Shown here one piece after another: positions 5,667 through 5,701 of a stretch of DNA of 5,701 bases. The number at the start of each line of letters is the position of its first letter. Position 1 is the first letter of the stretch. The DNA is from Verrucomicrobiales bacterium. Its GTDB lineage: Bacteria > Verrucomicrobiota > Verrucomicrobiia > Limisphaerales > SXQI01. The DNA is taken from positions 1 through 5,701 of the forward strand of contig JAQGOX010000880.1 in the NCBI GenBank assembly GCA_028293365.1. Direction: 5' to 3'. Both the position numbers and the translations under genes were made by a program. The notes beneath the pieces were generated by a model. It was not told the origin of the DNA and did no database searches. It saw only the letters and a list, made by a program, of their open reading frames with translations.

Positions 5667-5701
5667 CGTCGTCGTCGTGCGCGTTCTTGCAATACGGGAT
5701 T
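5663..5701 (-). CDS. C-terminal end of the presumed antitoxin, cut by the window edge
   Basis: Only the last 12 codons and the TGA are visible, ending NPVLQERARRRR. They lie in the frame immediately upstream of the toxin gene and overlap its GTG by 4 bp. An arginine-rich end of the '..VLxERARR' kind is common in small ribbon-helix-helix or Phd/YefM-type antitoxins encoded before VapC. The DNA-binding part lies outside the window, so the antitoxin family cannot be told. The tail is encoded by a short CGA repeat. Confidence 0.65.
   Translation of the reverse strand, partial: NPVLQERARRRR

Noticed and set aside
1..5701. CRISPR array, insertion sequence, tRNA or rRNA
   Set aside because: I saw no regularly spaced direct repeats, no transposase-like protein or terminal repeats, and no tRNA- or rRNA-like stretches on either strand. 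Nearly all sequence is accounted for by protein genes and one 136-bp control region.

Overview
The window carries a tightly packed five-gene operon on the minus strand (positions 4549 down to 1, running off the left edge). A short divergent control region (4550-4685) separates it from one plus-strand gene, and a toxin-antitoxin pair enters from the right edge on the minus strand. Base composition is near balanced by eye. The mix of a YtrA-type GntR regulator, two ABC ATPases, two very divergent ABC-2-type permeases (one resembling the 'putative ABC exporter' family), a VOC protein with a signal peptide and a VapC-type toxin suggests a soil or freshwater bacterium of the Verrucomicrobiota or a related group (PVC or Acidobacteria). 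This placement is an inference from gene content. There is no rRNA, tRNA or universal marker to confirm it.

In transcription order the operon is: a GntR/YtrA-type repressor (4549-4166), ABC ATPase 1 with a long C-terminal extension (4173-3220), a large polytopic permease of about 524 residues (3227-1653), ABC ATPase 2 (1645-875), and a second membrane protein cut by the window edge (878-1, 292 codons visible). Neighbouring genes overlap by 8, 8 and 4 bp, and the one gap is 7 bp, so a single mRNA with coupled translation is likely. The likely outcome is two ATPase/permease pairs, or one composite transporter, at the inner membrane under control of a ligand-responsive repressor. The closest well-known layout is the Bacillus subtilis ytr operon, in which YtrA represses two ATPases plus membrane partners and responds to cell-wall-active antibiotics. 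The substrate here cannot be read from sequence.

The control region holds an imperfect palindrome (4591-4612, arms of the GTGTA...TACAC type) over the predicted -10 region of the operon promoter. It fits an autoregulatory YtrA operator. A perfect 6-bp hairpin follows in the presumed leader (4575-4590). A perfect 8-bp inverted repeat (4624-4631 and 4648-4655) places TTGACA hexamers back to back, one for each direction.

To the right, a secreted or periplasmic VOC/glyoxalase-fold protein (4686-5231, +) converges with a PIN-domain VapC-type toxin (5666-5238, -) with only 6 bp between their stops. The last 12 codons of the presumed antitoxin (5701-5663) are visible and overlap the toxin start by 4 bp. 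No mobile element, CRISPR array, tRNA or rRNA was seen.
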